In this document: one piece after another, positions 17,822 through 26,157 of the stretch | How the letters are laid out: each line of letters starts with the position of its first letter | How positions within the stretch are numbered: position 1 is the first letter of the stretch | Assembly (NCBI GenBank): GCA_949289565.1 | Contig: CASEOO010000028.1 | Location: 92,995-156,994, forward strand | From: an uncultured Bacteroidales bacterium | GTDB lineage: Bacteria > Bacteroidota > Bacteroidia > Bacteroidales > UBA932 | Direction: 5' to 3' | Length of the DNA stretch: 64,000 bases | The notes under the pieces: generated by a model | Database searches by the model: none | What the model was told of the DNA's origin: nothing | Seen by the model: only the letters and a program-made list of their open reading frames with translations | Made by a program: the position numbers and the translations under genes

Positions 17822-20800
17822 ATGAAACATTACATTAAACTGGCGGCGATATTTTTCCTGATGGCGATTCCCATGTTTTCTATGGCTCAGGAAATCACTG
17901 TCTCAGGAGTCGTGGCCGATGAAGAGGGCATACCGGTCATAGGCGCTTCCGTCATGGTCAAGGGACAGACCCAGGTCGGCACCATCACAGACATCGACGG
18001 CAGATTTTCCATGAAGTCCGCCCCGGATGCCATCCTGCAATTTTCTTATATAGGCATGCTGACGGCAGAAGTCCCTGTAGACGGCAGAAACACGCTCGAA
18101 GTCACCATGAAATACGACTATACAGAGCTGGACGAGGTCGTGGTCATAGGTTATGGCGCATCGAAAAGAAGCGAGCTTACAGGCTCGGTGTCATCAGTGA
18201 AATCAGAAGAAATCATGAGCACTCCGACATCCGATGTGGCTCAGGCTCTTGCCGGCCGTGTGGCAGGTGTCCAGATAGTCCAGTCGGAAGGCGGTCCCGG
18301 CGCTGAAGTTTCCATCCGTGTGCGCGGAGGCATGTCCATTACACAGAGCAACGAGCCTCTGTACGTCATAGACGGTTTTCCTACGGAAGACGGAATGTCT
18401 GATCTGGACCCTGGCGACATAGAAACTATCGATATATTGAAGGATGCTTCTGCCACGGCCATTTACGGGGCCCGAGGGGCCAATGGCGTCGTCCTGATTA
18501 CCACCAAGTCCGGCGGTGCCAGGGATGATTCGAAAGTCAATGTCAGCTTCGACACCTATGTCGGATTCGGCAAGCTTGCAAAGAAACTTCCTGTGCTCTC
18601 TTCTGAAGAGTTCGTTCTTATGGACTATGAAAGGAGCTGGTTCCTGACAGGGGAAGACGGAGTCCGTGCATCCCAGAACAGATACGGCTCTCTCATCGAG
18701 CGCGATTCAAATTATGCCGGACGTTTCATCGACTGGCAGGATCTGACACTCGGACGCACCACCCTCACACAGAATTACAGGGTCAATGTCTCAGGAGGGA
18801 CGAAAGATCTCAAATACGGGCTCAGCTATGCGTACTTCAACAGTGAAGGCGCCATGGTGTATAGCGGAAGTGAAAAGCATACAGTCTCTTTCAATATTTC
18901 GCACAACAGCGGCAAGCGGTTTTCAGTGAACGCCAGGGTAAACTATTCATATAACAAAGTCGAGGGAGTCGGCACATCCGAAGAAAGCACCCGTTTCAAC
19001 AAAATGGAGCAAATCCTCCAGTACCGTCCTACGGCCGGCATTGACGGCTCGGATCTGGAACTCATGGAAGGAGAAGATCCTCTGTACGAGGATGACGAGT
19101 CCAATCCCATGCAGAATCCTCTGATCACGGCAGCCGAGGAAAAGGACGACCGTGTCACGCGGAATCTCCAGATCAATGCAGGTTTCACCTTCCGCTTCAA
19201 CAAGCACTGGTATTTCAGAAGCAATCTCGGAAGCCGCTACCGTATTACGCGCAGGGACCAGTTTTACGGTGAAAATTCATCGACAGCCAAACGTTCCAGC
19301 ATCAGCGGCAGTGTCCAATACACTGAAAATATGACATTCCAGATATCCAATGTGCTGAACTATGAGTACAAAGTGAAAAACCACAGGCTCACATGGATGC
19401 TGGGACAGGAATATGTGATGCGCAACGCGCAATGGGTGAGATCGTCGGTCACCAACCTTCCGAACAATGACATCGCCCTCGATGACATGAGTCTCGGAAC
19501 GCCAGGCGCTATCACGTCGAATGTGAATTTTGATGACAGGCTGCTTTCGTTCTTCACCCGTCTGAACTACAATTTCGGCGAGAAATACATAGTGCAGGCC
19601 ACTCTCAGGGCTGACGGCTCATCCAAATTCAGCACAAATCACAAATGGGGCATCTTCCCTGCCGTTTCCGCTTCATGGCGGCTGATTGAAGAAGATTTCA
19701 TCAAGAACCTGAATGCCTTTTCAGACTTGAGGCTCAGGGCGGGCTATGGACTGGCTGGAAACAACAACATAGCCAGCTACTCTTCTCTCGACCTGCTGAA
19801 ATCAGCCAGCTATCCGAGCGGGGAGACAGTGACTCCTGGATATACCCCGTCAGGCATACCGAACACTGAACTGCAATGGGAGTCCAACCAGACTTTCAAT
19901 GTGGGCCTCGATCTCGGTTTCTTCCGCCAGAGGCTGACCATAACGCCTGAGTTCTACCTGAACCGCAGCTCGCATCTGCTGCTGAATTCGAAGGTGCCTA
20001 TGTCTTCCGGCTTCACCACGATGATGCGGAATATAGGAAAGACCAGAAATATCGGAGTCGACCTTACAGTCACATCTGTCAACATCGACAAGAATGATTT
20101 CACCTGGACTACAAACCTGAATATTTCCCATAACAAAAACGAAATAGCGGCGCTCTCGGGCGAGGAGTATTTCCTCGAAGAGGCAACCTTCGGATACAAC
20201 CAGAACACTCATATCATAGAAGTCGGGAAGCCTGTCGGCCAATTCTATGGTTTCAGGACCATAGGCCTGTATCAGGTGGAGGATTTCGACTATGATGCCG
20301 CCACAGGCACATATACTCTGAAAGACGAAGTTCCCGGAAGGGCAGGAGTCCAGCCGGGATACTGGAAATTCGAAGATGTGGACGAGGATGGGGATATCGA
20401 TGACAATGACCGCACAGTCATCGGAAATGCAAATCCTCTTTTTTTCGGAGGCATCACAAATAATTTTTCATACAAAGGTTTCGACTTGAGTGTCTTTTTC
20501 TCTTTCAGTTACGGGGCGCAGGTGCTCAATGCCACGAAATTGACAAATACCAAGACCGGCATGACAAACAAGAATGTCCTGGCCATAGCCGGAAGTTCCG
20601 ACCGCTGGATGACTGTAGATTCCTTCGGAAACAGTGTCACATCTCCCGAGGCATTGGCTGCCATGAACGCGGGAAAGACAGTGGCCTCGGTGGCTGACTC
20701 AGAGCAGGGTGACAACTATGTTCACTCATGGGCAGTTGAAGACGCTTCATATCTGAGGCTGAGCAATGTCACTTTCGGCTACACATTCCCGTCCAAATGG

Positions 20801-20986
20801 ATGAAAAAGGCTAAGATACGCAAGCTCAGGCTCTATGTTACGGGCGGCAACCTTTTCTGCCTCACTCCGTACACCGGATTCGACCCGGAGGTATCCACAC
20901 GCGGGAACACACTGACGCCTGGAGTGGATTTCGGAGCCTATCCGAGAAGCAGGACATTTGTGGCAGGACTGAATATAACATTTTAG
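17822..20986 (+). CDS. susC: SusC-like TonB-dependent outer-membrane transporter
   Basis: Outer-membrane oligosaccharide importer of 1054 residues, energised by TonB. After a signal peptide (ending near SMAQEI) comes a carboxypeptidase-regulatory-like domain (VSGVVADEEGIPVIGASV), a TonB box region (DEVVVIGYG), a plug (PLYVIDGFP, then DILKDASATAIYGARGANGVVLITTK) and a barrel of about 800 residues ending in an aromatic residue (GLNITF). There is no STN domain, so no anti-sigma signalling. It is 3 nt from susD, the usual pairing. The upstream lyase and GH88 genes indicate import of uronate oligosaccharides. Confidence 0.97.
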   Translation: MKHYIKLAAIFFLMAIPMFSMAQEITVSGVVADEEGIPVIGASVMVKGQTQVGTITDIDGRFSMKSAPDAILQFSYIGMLTAEVPVDGRNTLEVTMKYDYTELDEVVVIGYGASKRSELTGSVSSVKSEEIMSTPTSDVAQALAGRVAGVQIVQSEGGPGAEVSIRVRGGMSITQSNEPLYVIDGFPTEDGMSDLDPGDIETIDILKDASATAIYGARGANGVVLITTKSGGARDDSKVNVSFDTYVGFGKLAKKLPVLSSEEFVLMDYERSWFLTGEDGVRASQNRYGSLIERDSNYAGRFIDWQDLTLGRTTLTQNYRVNVSGGTKDLKYGLSYAYFNSEGAMVYSGSEKHTVSFNISHNSGKRFSVNARVNYSYNKVEGVGTSEESTRFNKMEQILQYRPTAGIDGSDLELMEGEDPLYEDDESNPMQNPLITAAEEKDDRVTRNLQINAGFTFRFNKHWYFRSNLGSRYRITRRDQFYGENSSTAKRSSISGSVQYTENMTFQISNVLNYEYKVKNHRLTWMLGQEYVMRNAQWVRSSVTNLPNNDIALDDMSLGTPGAITSNVNFDDRLLSFFTRLNYNFGEKYIVQATLRADGSSKFSTNHKWGIFPAVSASWRLIEEDFIKNLNAFSDLRLRAGYGLAGNNNIASYSSLDLLKSASYPSGETVTPGYTPSGIPNTELQWESNQTFNVGLDLGFFRQRLTITPEFYLNRSSHLLLNSKVPMSSGFTTMMRNIGKTRNIGVDLTVTSVNIDKNDFTWTTNLNISHNKNEIAALSGEEYFLEEATFGYNQNTHIIEVGKPVGQFYGFRTIGLYQVEDFDYDAATGTYTLKDEVPGRAGVQPGYWKFEDVDEDGDIDDNDRTVIGNANPLFFGGITNNFSYKGFDLSVFFSFSYGAQVLNATKLTNTKTGMTNKNVLAIAGSSDRWMTVDSFGNSVTSPEALAAMNAGKTVASVADSEQGDNYVHSWAVEDASYLRLSNVTFGYTFPSKWMKKAKIRKLRLYVTGGNLFCLTPYTGFDPEVSTRGNTLTPGVDFGAYPRSRTFVAGLNITF

Positions 20987-20989
20987 AAC

Positions 20990-22681
20990 ATGAAGAAGAA
21001 TTTGACATATATTCTGACGGCTTGCGCCTCTCTGGCCTCCTGTTCTGGAATCCTTGACGAGAATCCCGGTTCATACTATGAACGTGAAGAATTCTTCAAG
21101 GATGCACAGACTGCCGCCATGGGCATCACTGGCATATACAATGTGCTGCCTCTCCTTTACGGCGACTATGAAATGGCAATGGCGGCCTCTGATGACACAT
21201 ATTATGTCTCAGGCGTAAACCAGGACAACGGGCGTCGTGACATCGCTCACTATCAGCTGACCACGACCAACACATACGTCGAGAATGACTGGAGGTATAC
21301 CTATGACGGCCTGAACAGGGCGAACTACATGATAGCCGGCATCGAAGGCATGGATGGGTATGCAGACAGCGAAGAACTGCGGCTGCTGGTGGCTGAAGCG
21401 AAATTCCTCAGGGCATTCCTTTCTTTCAACCTGGTCAGATATTGGGGCGATGTCCCGTACAAGACGGAATATACCGGCAGTTATGAGCAGGCATACGGAC
21501 CGAGAGTAGACAGGGAAAAGATTTATGACCAGATTGTGGCAGATCTCGAAGATGCGAAGATATTGCCATGGGCAGACGGATCTTCATCTCCGGAAACAGC
21601 TGCTCAAGGTGCTGTAAGAGGTCTGCTGATGAGGGTGCTGCTGGCCAGGGCAGGATACAGCCTGCAGATGGACGGCACACTCGACAGACCGTCGGATGCA
21701 GTGCGCCGGGAATATTTCGAAGCCGTCATCCGTGAGTGGGAGGCATTCGTGGAGAACGGATATCACGGATTCTATCCTGGAGGATATGAAGCGTTGTTCC
21801 GCTCTTTCTCCCAAGGCGAACTGAATTCGAAAGAGAGCATCTTCGAAGTGGCCTTCTATACCGTGGACGGAAGGACAGGAGCGCGTGGGTATTGGGGTAC
21901 ATATAACGGCCCTCTGGTAGCCGCTCCCGGCATCGAAACTACTGAGACTGACGGTTATATGGGCAGGGCCAACGCCATGTTCCGCGTCATTCCGGAGTGG
22001 AGGGACTTCTTCGAGTATTCAGAAGAGGAAAACGGAGTCCGGGACGAGAGACGCGATGTCATGGTATGCACTTATCAGTACAACTGGGACAGCGAGACCT
22101 ATTCCCATGTGGTTCAGGACAATATCACCAGGCCGAAGAACTGGTATCCCGGCAAATGGAGACGTGAATGGATGCCGCTCGGCTACAAAGACCCGAATAT
22201 CACTGACGTGAACTATTGCAGCATCCGCTATGCCGATGTGGTGCTGATGGCTGCCGAGGCATACAATGAGACAGGAGAGACCGGCAGGGCATGGGAACTT
22301 CTGAACAGCGTCAGAAGCCGCGCCGGAGCATCGCAGATTACCTCCTCGAACTATGCATCTCTGATGAAATCGCCTAAAGTGTATGACCTGGCATTTATTG
22401 ACGACAGCGATGAGGCCGGCAGATTCCGGACAGCACTTTTCTGGGAGCGAGGATTTGAACTCGCATTCGAAGGCCACAGGAAATACGATCTTATTCGCTG
22501 GGGGATTCTGAAAGAGGCTCTTGCCCTGCCTGCAGATCATGACACCCGCGCAAATCAGGGAGAAGACGCCTTCATAGCGAAGACCACGTTCCAGAGCGGG
22601 AAGCACGAACTCTTCCCGATTCCGCTGGACGAAATCCAGGCGAACCCGTATCTGAACAACACAAATAACCCTAATTATTGA
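20990..22681 (+). CDS. susD: SusD/RagB-like surface glycan-binding lipoprotein
   Basis: Lid lipoprotein of 563 residues that pairs with SusC to capture glycans. Signal peptide and lipobox LASC; the mature N-terminus SGILDENPGSYY is typical of SusD proteins. TPR-like helices follow (LRLLVAEAKFLRAFLSFNLVRYWGDVPY is the classic SusD segment), and the C-terminal RagB/SusD motifs ERGFELAFEGHRKYDLIRWG and LFPIPLDEIQANPYL are intact. It is translationally close to susC (3-nt gap) and 24 nt before the DUF3575 gene. No SusE/SusF-type gene follows; fimbrial-like lipoproteins take that place. Confidence 0.95.
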   Translation: MKKNLTYILTACASLASCSGILDENPGSYYEREEFFKDAQTAAMGITGIYNVLPLLYGDYEMAMAASDDTYYVSGVNQDNGRRDIAHYQLTTTNTYVENDWRYTYDGLNRANYMIAGIEGMDGYADSEELRLLVAEAKFLRAFLSFNLVRYWGDVPYKTEYTGSYEQAYGPRVDREKIYDQIVADLEDAKILPWADGSSSPETAAQGAVRGLLMRVLLARAGYSLQMDGTLDRPSDAVRREYFEAVIREWEAFVENGYHGFYPGGYEALFRSFSQGELNSKESIFEVAFYTVDGRTGARGYWGTYNGPLVAAPGIETTETDGYMGRANAMFRVIPEWRDFFEYSEEENGVRDERRDVMVCTYQYNWDSETYSHVVQDNITRPKNWYPGKWRREWMPLGYKDPNITDVNYCSIRYADVVLMAAEAYNETGETGRAWELLNSVRSRAGASQITSSNYASLMKSPKVYDLAFIDDSDEAGRFRTALFWERGFELAFEGHRKYDLIRWGILKEALALPADHDTRANQGEDAFIAKTTFQSGKHELFPIPLDEIQANPYLNNTNNPNY

Positions 22682-22705
22682 CAACCGCATAAACAGTTAT
22701 TACCG

Positions 22706-23455
22706 ATGAACGGAAAGATATTGTTTACAGTTCTGCTTATGTCGTTTTCATGCCTGGTGCATATGAACGCGGAAGCAGCCTGCATGGAAATCTCAGATAG
22801 ATCTGAGCCTCCATACAAATACATGCAGAAAGGAATCAAGACAAAACTCGAAGATGTCAAGTCTGCAAAATCTTCCAAGTCTTCGCCTTCGGCCAATGCG
22901 TCTGGCGGAAAGATGCAGGCGCGGTCTTCTGAAACGCCGGTTTCCGATGGCCAGCAAGCATCTGCAGGTGAATTTTTCGCCGCAGTGAAGACCAATATCG
23001 CTTATTACGCCGGGGCTGTCGCCAATATCGGTGCAGAAGTGCAGCTTCATCCTCATGTCACTCTCGATATGCCGGTGAGCATGAGCTTTTGGGATATGGA
23101 GCGCGCACATGGCTTGCGCCTGGTCTTGTTCCAGCCTGAAGCACGTTACTGGTTCAGCCATGCAGGCTCCGGACATTTCATAGGACTTCATGCCCATGCG
23201 GCCGGATTCAATATCCAGTGGAATGACTGGAGATACCAGTCTGCCGGTCGGCCATTGCTGGGAGGCGGGATATCATACGGTTATTCTTTGCGTATATCAG
23301 GCCGCTGGAATTTCGAGTTCAATCTCGGTGCAGGATATGCAAACATGAAATATGACCGTTTCTATAATATTGACAACGGAGCGCAGTCCGGAGGCGGAGA
23401 GTACGATTACTGGGGAATCACGCGCCTTGGGCTTTCATTAGTGTACAAGTTCTGA
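22706..23455 (+). CDS. DUF3575 family outer-membrane beta-barrel protein
   Basis: Exported protein of 249 residues. After the signal peptide comes a low-complexity Ser/Lys/Ala linker (about 50-90) and then the DUF3575 domain, which begins AVKTNIAYYAGAVANIGAEV and ends with an aromatic C-terminus (LSLVYKF). Alternating short strands and the terminal Phe suggest an outer-membrane barrel of about eight strands. In Bacteroidetes DUF3575 genes commonly open fimbrial (Mfa/Fim-type) operons, and here the next two genes are fimbrial-like as well. Its precise function is unknown; a role in assembly or anchoring is inference. Confidence 0.75.
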   Translation: MNGKILFTVLLMSFSCLVHMNAEAACMEISDRSEPPYKYMQKGIKTKLEDVKSAKSSKSSPSANASGGKMQARSSETPVSDGQQASAGEFFAAVKTNIAYYAGAVANIGAEVQLHPHVTLDMPVSMSFWDMERAHGLRLVLFQPEARYWFSHAGSGHFIGLHAHAAGFNIQWNDWRYQSAGRPLLGGGISYGYSLRISGRWNFEFNLGAGYANMKYDRFYNIDNGAQSGGGEYDYWGITRLGLSLVYKF

Positions 23456-23480
23456 GTCCAATTCATAAAACGATAATCTG

Positions 23481-24470
23481 ATGAGAAAGAATATCATTTA
23501 CATATTGGCGGCAATGCCGCTTATGGCCGGTTGTCTGATGGAATATCCTGAGATGACCGCGGACGGGGAGCTCGGAATCGATCCTACTTCGGTGACTGTC
23601 AATCTGGAGATATCGGCAGACTTGAAACTCGGAGAGGAAATTCCTGACTATTCGGATGAAGATGAAATCTGGATGCATAGAATCACTGTGGCTGCATATG
23701 ATGCCGGGACGCGTCTTCTTGAAAAGAAAGAGACCGTCTATGAAGAACTGTCCCCGGACGGAGAATTAAGCGTGGATCTGGACTTGAAGCTTCATGCCAA
23801 GGAATACCGCATAGTGGTCTGGGCTGATCTGGAGAGTGAAGGCGAGAGCGGGGCTTATTATGGTATCGGGGACTTGACGAGCATACTCTATGCTGAAAAC
23901 AACTACCGCGGGCAGACTATGTACAAGGATGCCCTTTACGCTTCCATACAGTGCGACCTGTCGAAGTACAGTGAGGAGTGGGGCGCAGAAGAGACTGTAT
24001 CTGCCGTGCTTTCCCGGCCTATGGGAGTCTATGAACTGGTGGCCAATGACGTGCAGAGATTCCTCTCGAAACTTGAATCAGGGGAGGTGTCAGGCGAGAC
24101 GTTCACGGCGAGAGTGAACTATGACGGCTTTCTTCCTGCAGGTTTCAATGCCTATGACGGCATCACGAAGCATGCTTTCCGCTACCTGACATTCAGACGC
24201 ACAGTCCGTGTCCCTGACAGCGGTGCGGAGGAGTTGTCCCTGGTTTTTGACTATGTGTTCATGGACGATGAGGAAGATACTGTACCTCTCACTCTGGATA
24301 TTCTGGATGAAAAAGGGAGTGTCATCGCCAGCACCTCTCTTAATGTCGCATGCCGGAAGAACGGAAAGACTGTCATCAGACGGCCTTTCTTGACCAGCAT
24401 GCCTGGGGATGGAGTAGGCATCGACACCGGTTTCGAGGAAAGTGAAGATATCGACCTAGGCATCATATAA
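23481..24470 (+). CDS. FimB/Mfa2-like fimbrial anchor lipoprotein (putative)
   Basis: Lipoprotein of 329 residues; the lipobox is MAGC followed by LMEYPEM. The body is beta-rich and acidic. The stretch EYRIVVWADLESEGESGAYYGIGDLTSI and the later DALYASIQCDLSK resemble the N-terminal domain of Bacteroidales fimbrillin and anchor proteins (DUF6562/Mfa-like). The end SEDIDLGII is short and does not look like a donor strand. It lies 25 nt after DUF3575 and before the fimbrillin-like gene, the order seen in fimbrial operons, but inside a polysaccharide locus. It may instead be a glycan-binding protein replacing SusE/F. The lipoprotein call is firm; the family call is moderate. Confidence 0.6.
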   Translation: MRKNIIYILAAMPLMAGCLMEYPEMTADGELGIDPTSVTVNLEISADLKLGEEIPDYSDEDEIWMHRITVAAYDAGTRLLEKKETVYEELSPDGELSVDLDLKLHAKEYRIVVWADLESEGESGAYYGIGDLTSILYAENNYRGQTMYKDALYASIQCDLSKYSEEWGAEETVSAVLSRPMGVYELVANDVQRFLSKLESGEVSGETFTARVNYDGFLPAGFNAYDGITKHAFRYLTFRRTVRVPDSGAEELSLVFDYVFMDDEEDTVPLTLDILDEKGSVIASTSLNVACRKNGKTVIRRPFLTSMPGDGVGIDTGFEESEDIDLGII

Positions 24471-24485
24471 ATGATATGCGGAAAT

Positions 24486-24513
24486 TTTCCATGATAGAAA
24501 AATGGCATGGAAA
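24486..24513 (+). other. Hairpin between anchor-like and fimbrillin-like genes
   Basis: TTTCCATG (24486-24493) and CATGGAAA (24506-24513) form an 8-bp perfect stem in the 107-bp gap. A single TTCAACAG (24531-24538), like half an HTCS operator repeat, follows. No partner 21 bp away is evident. The hairpin may lower or separate expression of the two genes. Confidence 0.3.
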
Positions 24514-24577
24514 GAATCCGGATGAAATTATTCAACAGCAAGTTTAATCAATCGAAGACAATAACCAATAACGTATT

Positions 24578-26140
24578 ATGAAAAAGATTTTAATCTGGAC
24601 ATTGGCGGCCATGGGCCTGATGATGTCCGCATCATGCAGTGAAGAGAATATCGCTCCGGAAACTGTGCCGGGCCCGGTGACTATCACAGCTTCTGTGCCG
24701 GAACTTTCTACCAAGACAGTCCCTGAAGCGCCAGAGGGTCATCAGCTCAGATGCATCCTGGTGGTGGACTATCCTGAAGCCGCTGATGCACGCTACGAGC
24801 AGCTCGCAGAAGGCACGGACAATTTTTCTTTCACTTTCACTCCGCAGGAAGCAGGCTATACCTGCCTGTTCTGGGCCGACTACATTGCTTCGGATGCGGC
24901 CGTGTCCGACGGAAAGTATGCTGACAAATATTACAATACATCTGACCTGCACAGCATCGGTTATGTGCAAACTGTACTTTCTGACGGAAGCCTGTTCAAC
25001 AACGAAGCCTGCGATGCTTTTTCCGGGACTTTGCCAGAGGGAAAGACTGCTGTCACCCTTTACCGCCCATTTGCCAAATTGACATTCAAGGACAGGGAGG
25101 ACGGCGCTATCACGGCATCTGCCATAACCGTAAATTACACTGCTGTACCGTCAGGATTCGATGTGCTGACAAATACCGCTTCAGGGACAGCATCCATATC
25201 CGAAACCGGTGCCGCTCCGGCAAATGCAGCCGAAGGAGTGTGGTTCTACAACTACATTTTCGCTCCTGTGGACGCACAGGCTCTTCCTGGCGACATTACA
25301 CTGACAGTCGATGGCGGCGAGGCCAAGACTATACCGGCATCACAGATTCCTCTTGACGCGAACCACGATACAGGGCTTGCATTCACTGTCGGAGAGGAGA
25401 CCACCATCACTGTGGATGTAGAAGACGGCATGGGTGTGGAGCGTCCTGTAGACCCTGAAGTCGGCGACTTCTTCTACTCTGACGCCACATATTCCACGAC
25501 TCTCGATGCTTCGAAGACTGTCGTAGGAGTCGTTTTCGCTGTGGCTGACGCCAATGGAGCCGCTTCCGCAGATGCTGTTGCCAATTATCCTGAAACCACA
25601 CTTTCAGAAATCCGCGGCTGGGTGGTCGGACTGAAGGAAATATCACCTACACCGAGATTCGCGAATGCCTCTGACGGAAGTGCGGGAGTCAATATAGAAG
25701 GTATCGAAGGTGTAAATACCGATGAAGCCGATATCAAGGGCTATGAGAATACTTCCGCATGGAAAGGAAATACTCTTTCATCCAATGCAGCTTATGCCGC
25801 TTTGAATGCTGTCGATTCATATGCAGAAACTTACAATGCTACGGTTACAGGCGCAGCCACTGGCTGGTATCTTCCTGCCATAGGGCAGCTTGATGCGCTG
25901 AGAACTGCTTACAATGCTGAAAACAGTGCAGTGAGGGCCGCTCTTGAAACGCTCTCAGGTACAGCCGATCTTTTTGCGGCTGGCACTGGCGGTTCCGCAT
26001 ATTACTGGTCAAGCACGGCCAAGGCAGGAGAATCCTCGAATTCAGTACGTACCATAGTTTTCGATTCTTCAGTGGAAAATTATATTGCAGACCATGCCGG
26101 CAACGCAGGCCGTCACTGCCGTCCTGTCCTCACATTCTAG
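24578..26140 (+). CDS. Fimbrillin-like (DUF6562-type) lipoprotein with C-terminal DUF1566-like domain
   Basis: Surface lipoprotein of 520 residues with lipobox SASC followed by SEENIAPE, an acidic start that favours outer-surface export. Residues about 35-280 carry the fimbrillin-like pattern CLFWADYIASD...GKYADKYYNTSDLHSI and then a second beta domain. Residues about 290-520 form a separate domain ending GWYLPAIGQLDALRTAYN, YYWSSTAKAG and RHCRPVLTF, the DUF1566 (Fib_succ_major/FISUMP-like) pattern. It follows the anchor-like gene by 107 nt and precedes the third lyase by 17 nt. It may be a pilus-like tip protein or a glycan-binding protein; neither can be proved from sequence. Confidence 0.65.
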   Translation: MKKILIWTLAAMGLMMSASCSEENIAPETVPGPVTITASVPELSTKTVPEAPEGHQLRCILVVDYPEAADARYEQLAEGTDNFSFTFTPQEAGYTCLFWADYIASDAAVSDGKYADKYYNTSDLHSIGYVQTVLSDGSLFNNEACDAFSGTLPEGKTAVTLYRPFAKLTFKDREDGAITASAITVNYTAVPSGFDVLTNTASGTASISETGAAPANAAEGVWFYNYIFAPVDAQALPGDITLTVDGGEAKTIPASQIPLDANHDTGLAFTVGEETTITVDVEDGMGVERPVDPEVGDFFYSDATYSTTLDASKTVVGVVFAVADANGAASADAVANYPETTLSEIRGWVVGLKEISPTPRFANASDGSAGVNIEGIEGVNTDEADIKGYENTSAWKGNTLSSNAAYAALNAVDSYAETYNATVTGAATGWYLPAIGQLDALRTAYNAENSAVRAALETLSGTADLFAAGTGGSAYYWSSTAKAGESSNSVRTIVFDSSVENYIADHAGNAGRHCRPVLTF

Positions 26141-26157
26141 GATAAACATAAGAAAAA

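Noticed and set aside
22019..22690. 223-codon antisense frame over the end of susD
   Set aside because: susD is a firm call across this span and the antisense translation has no recognisable domain.
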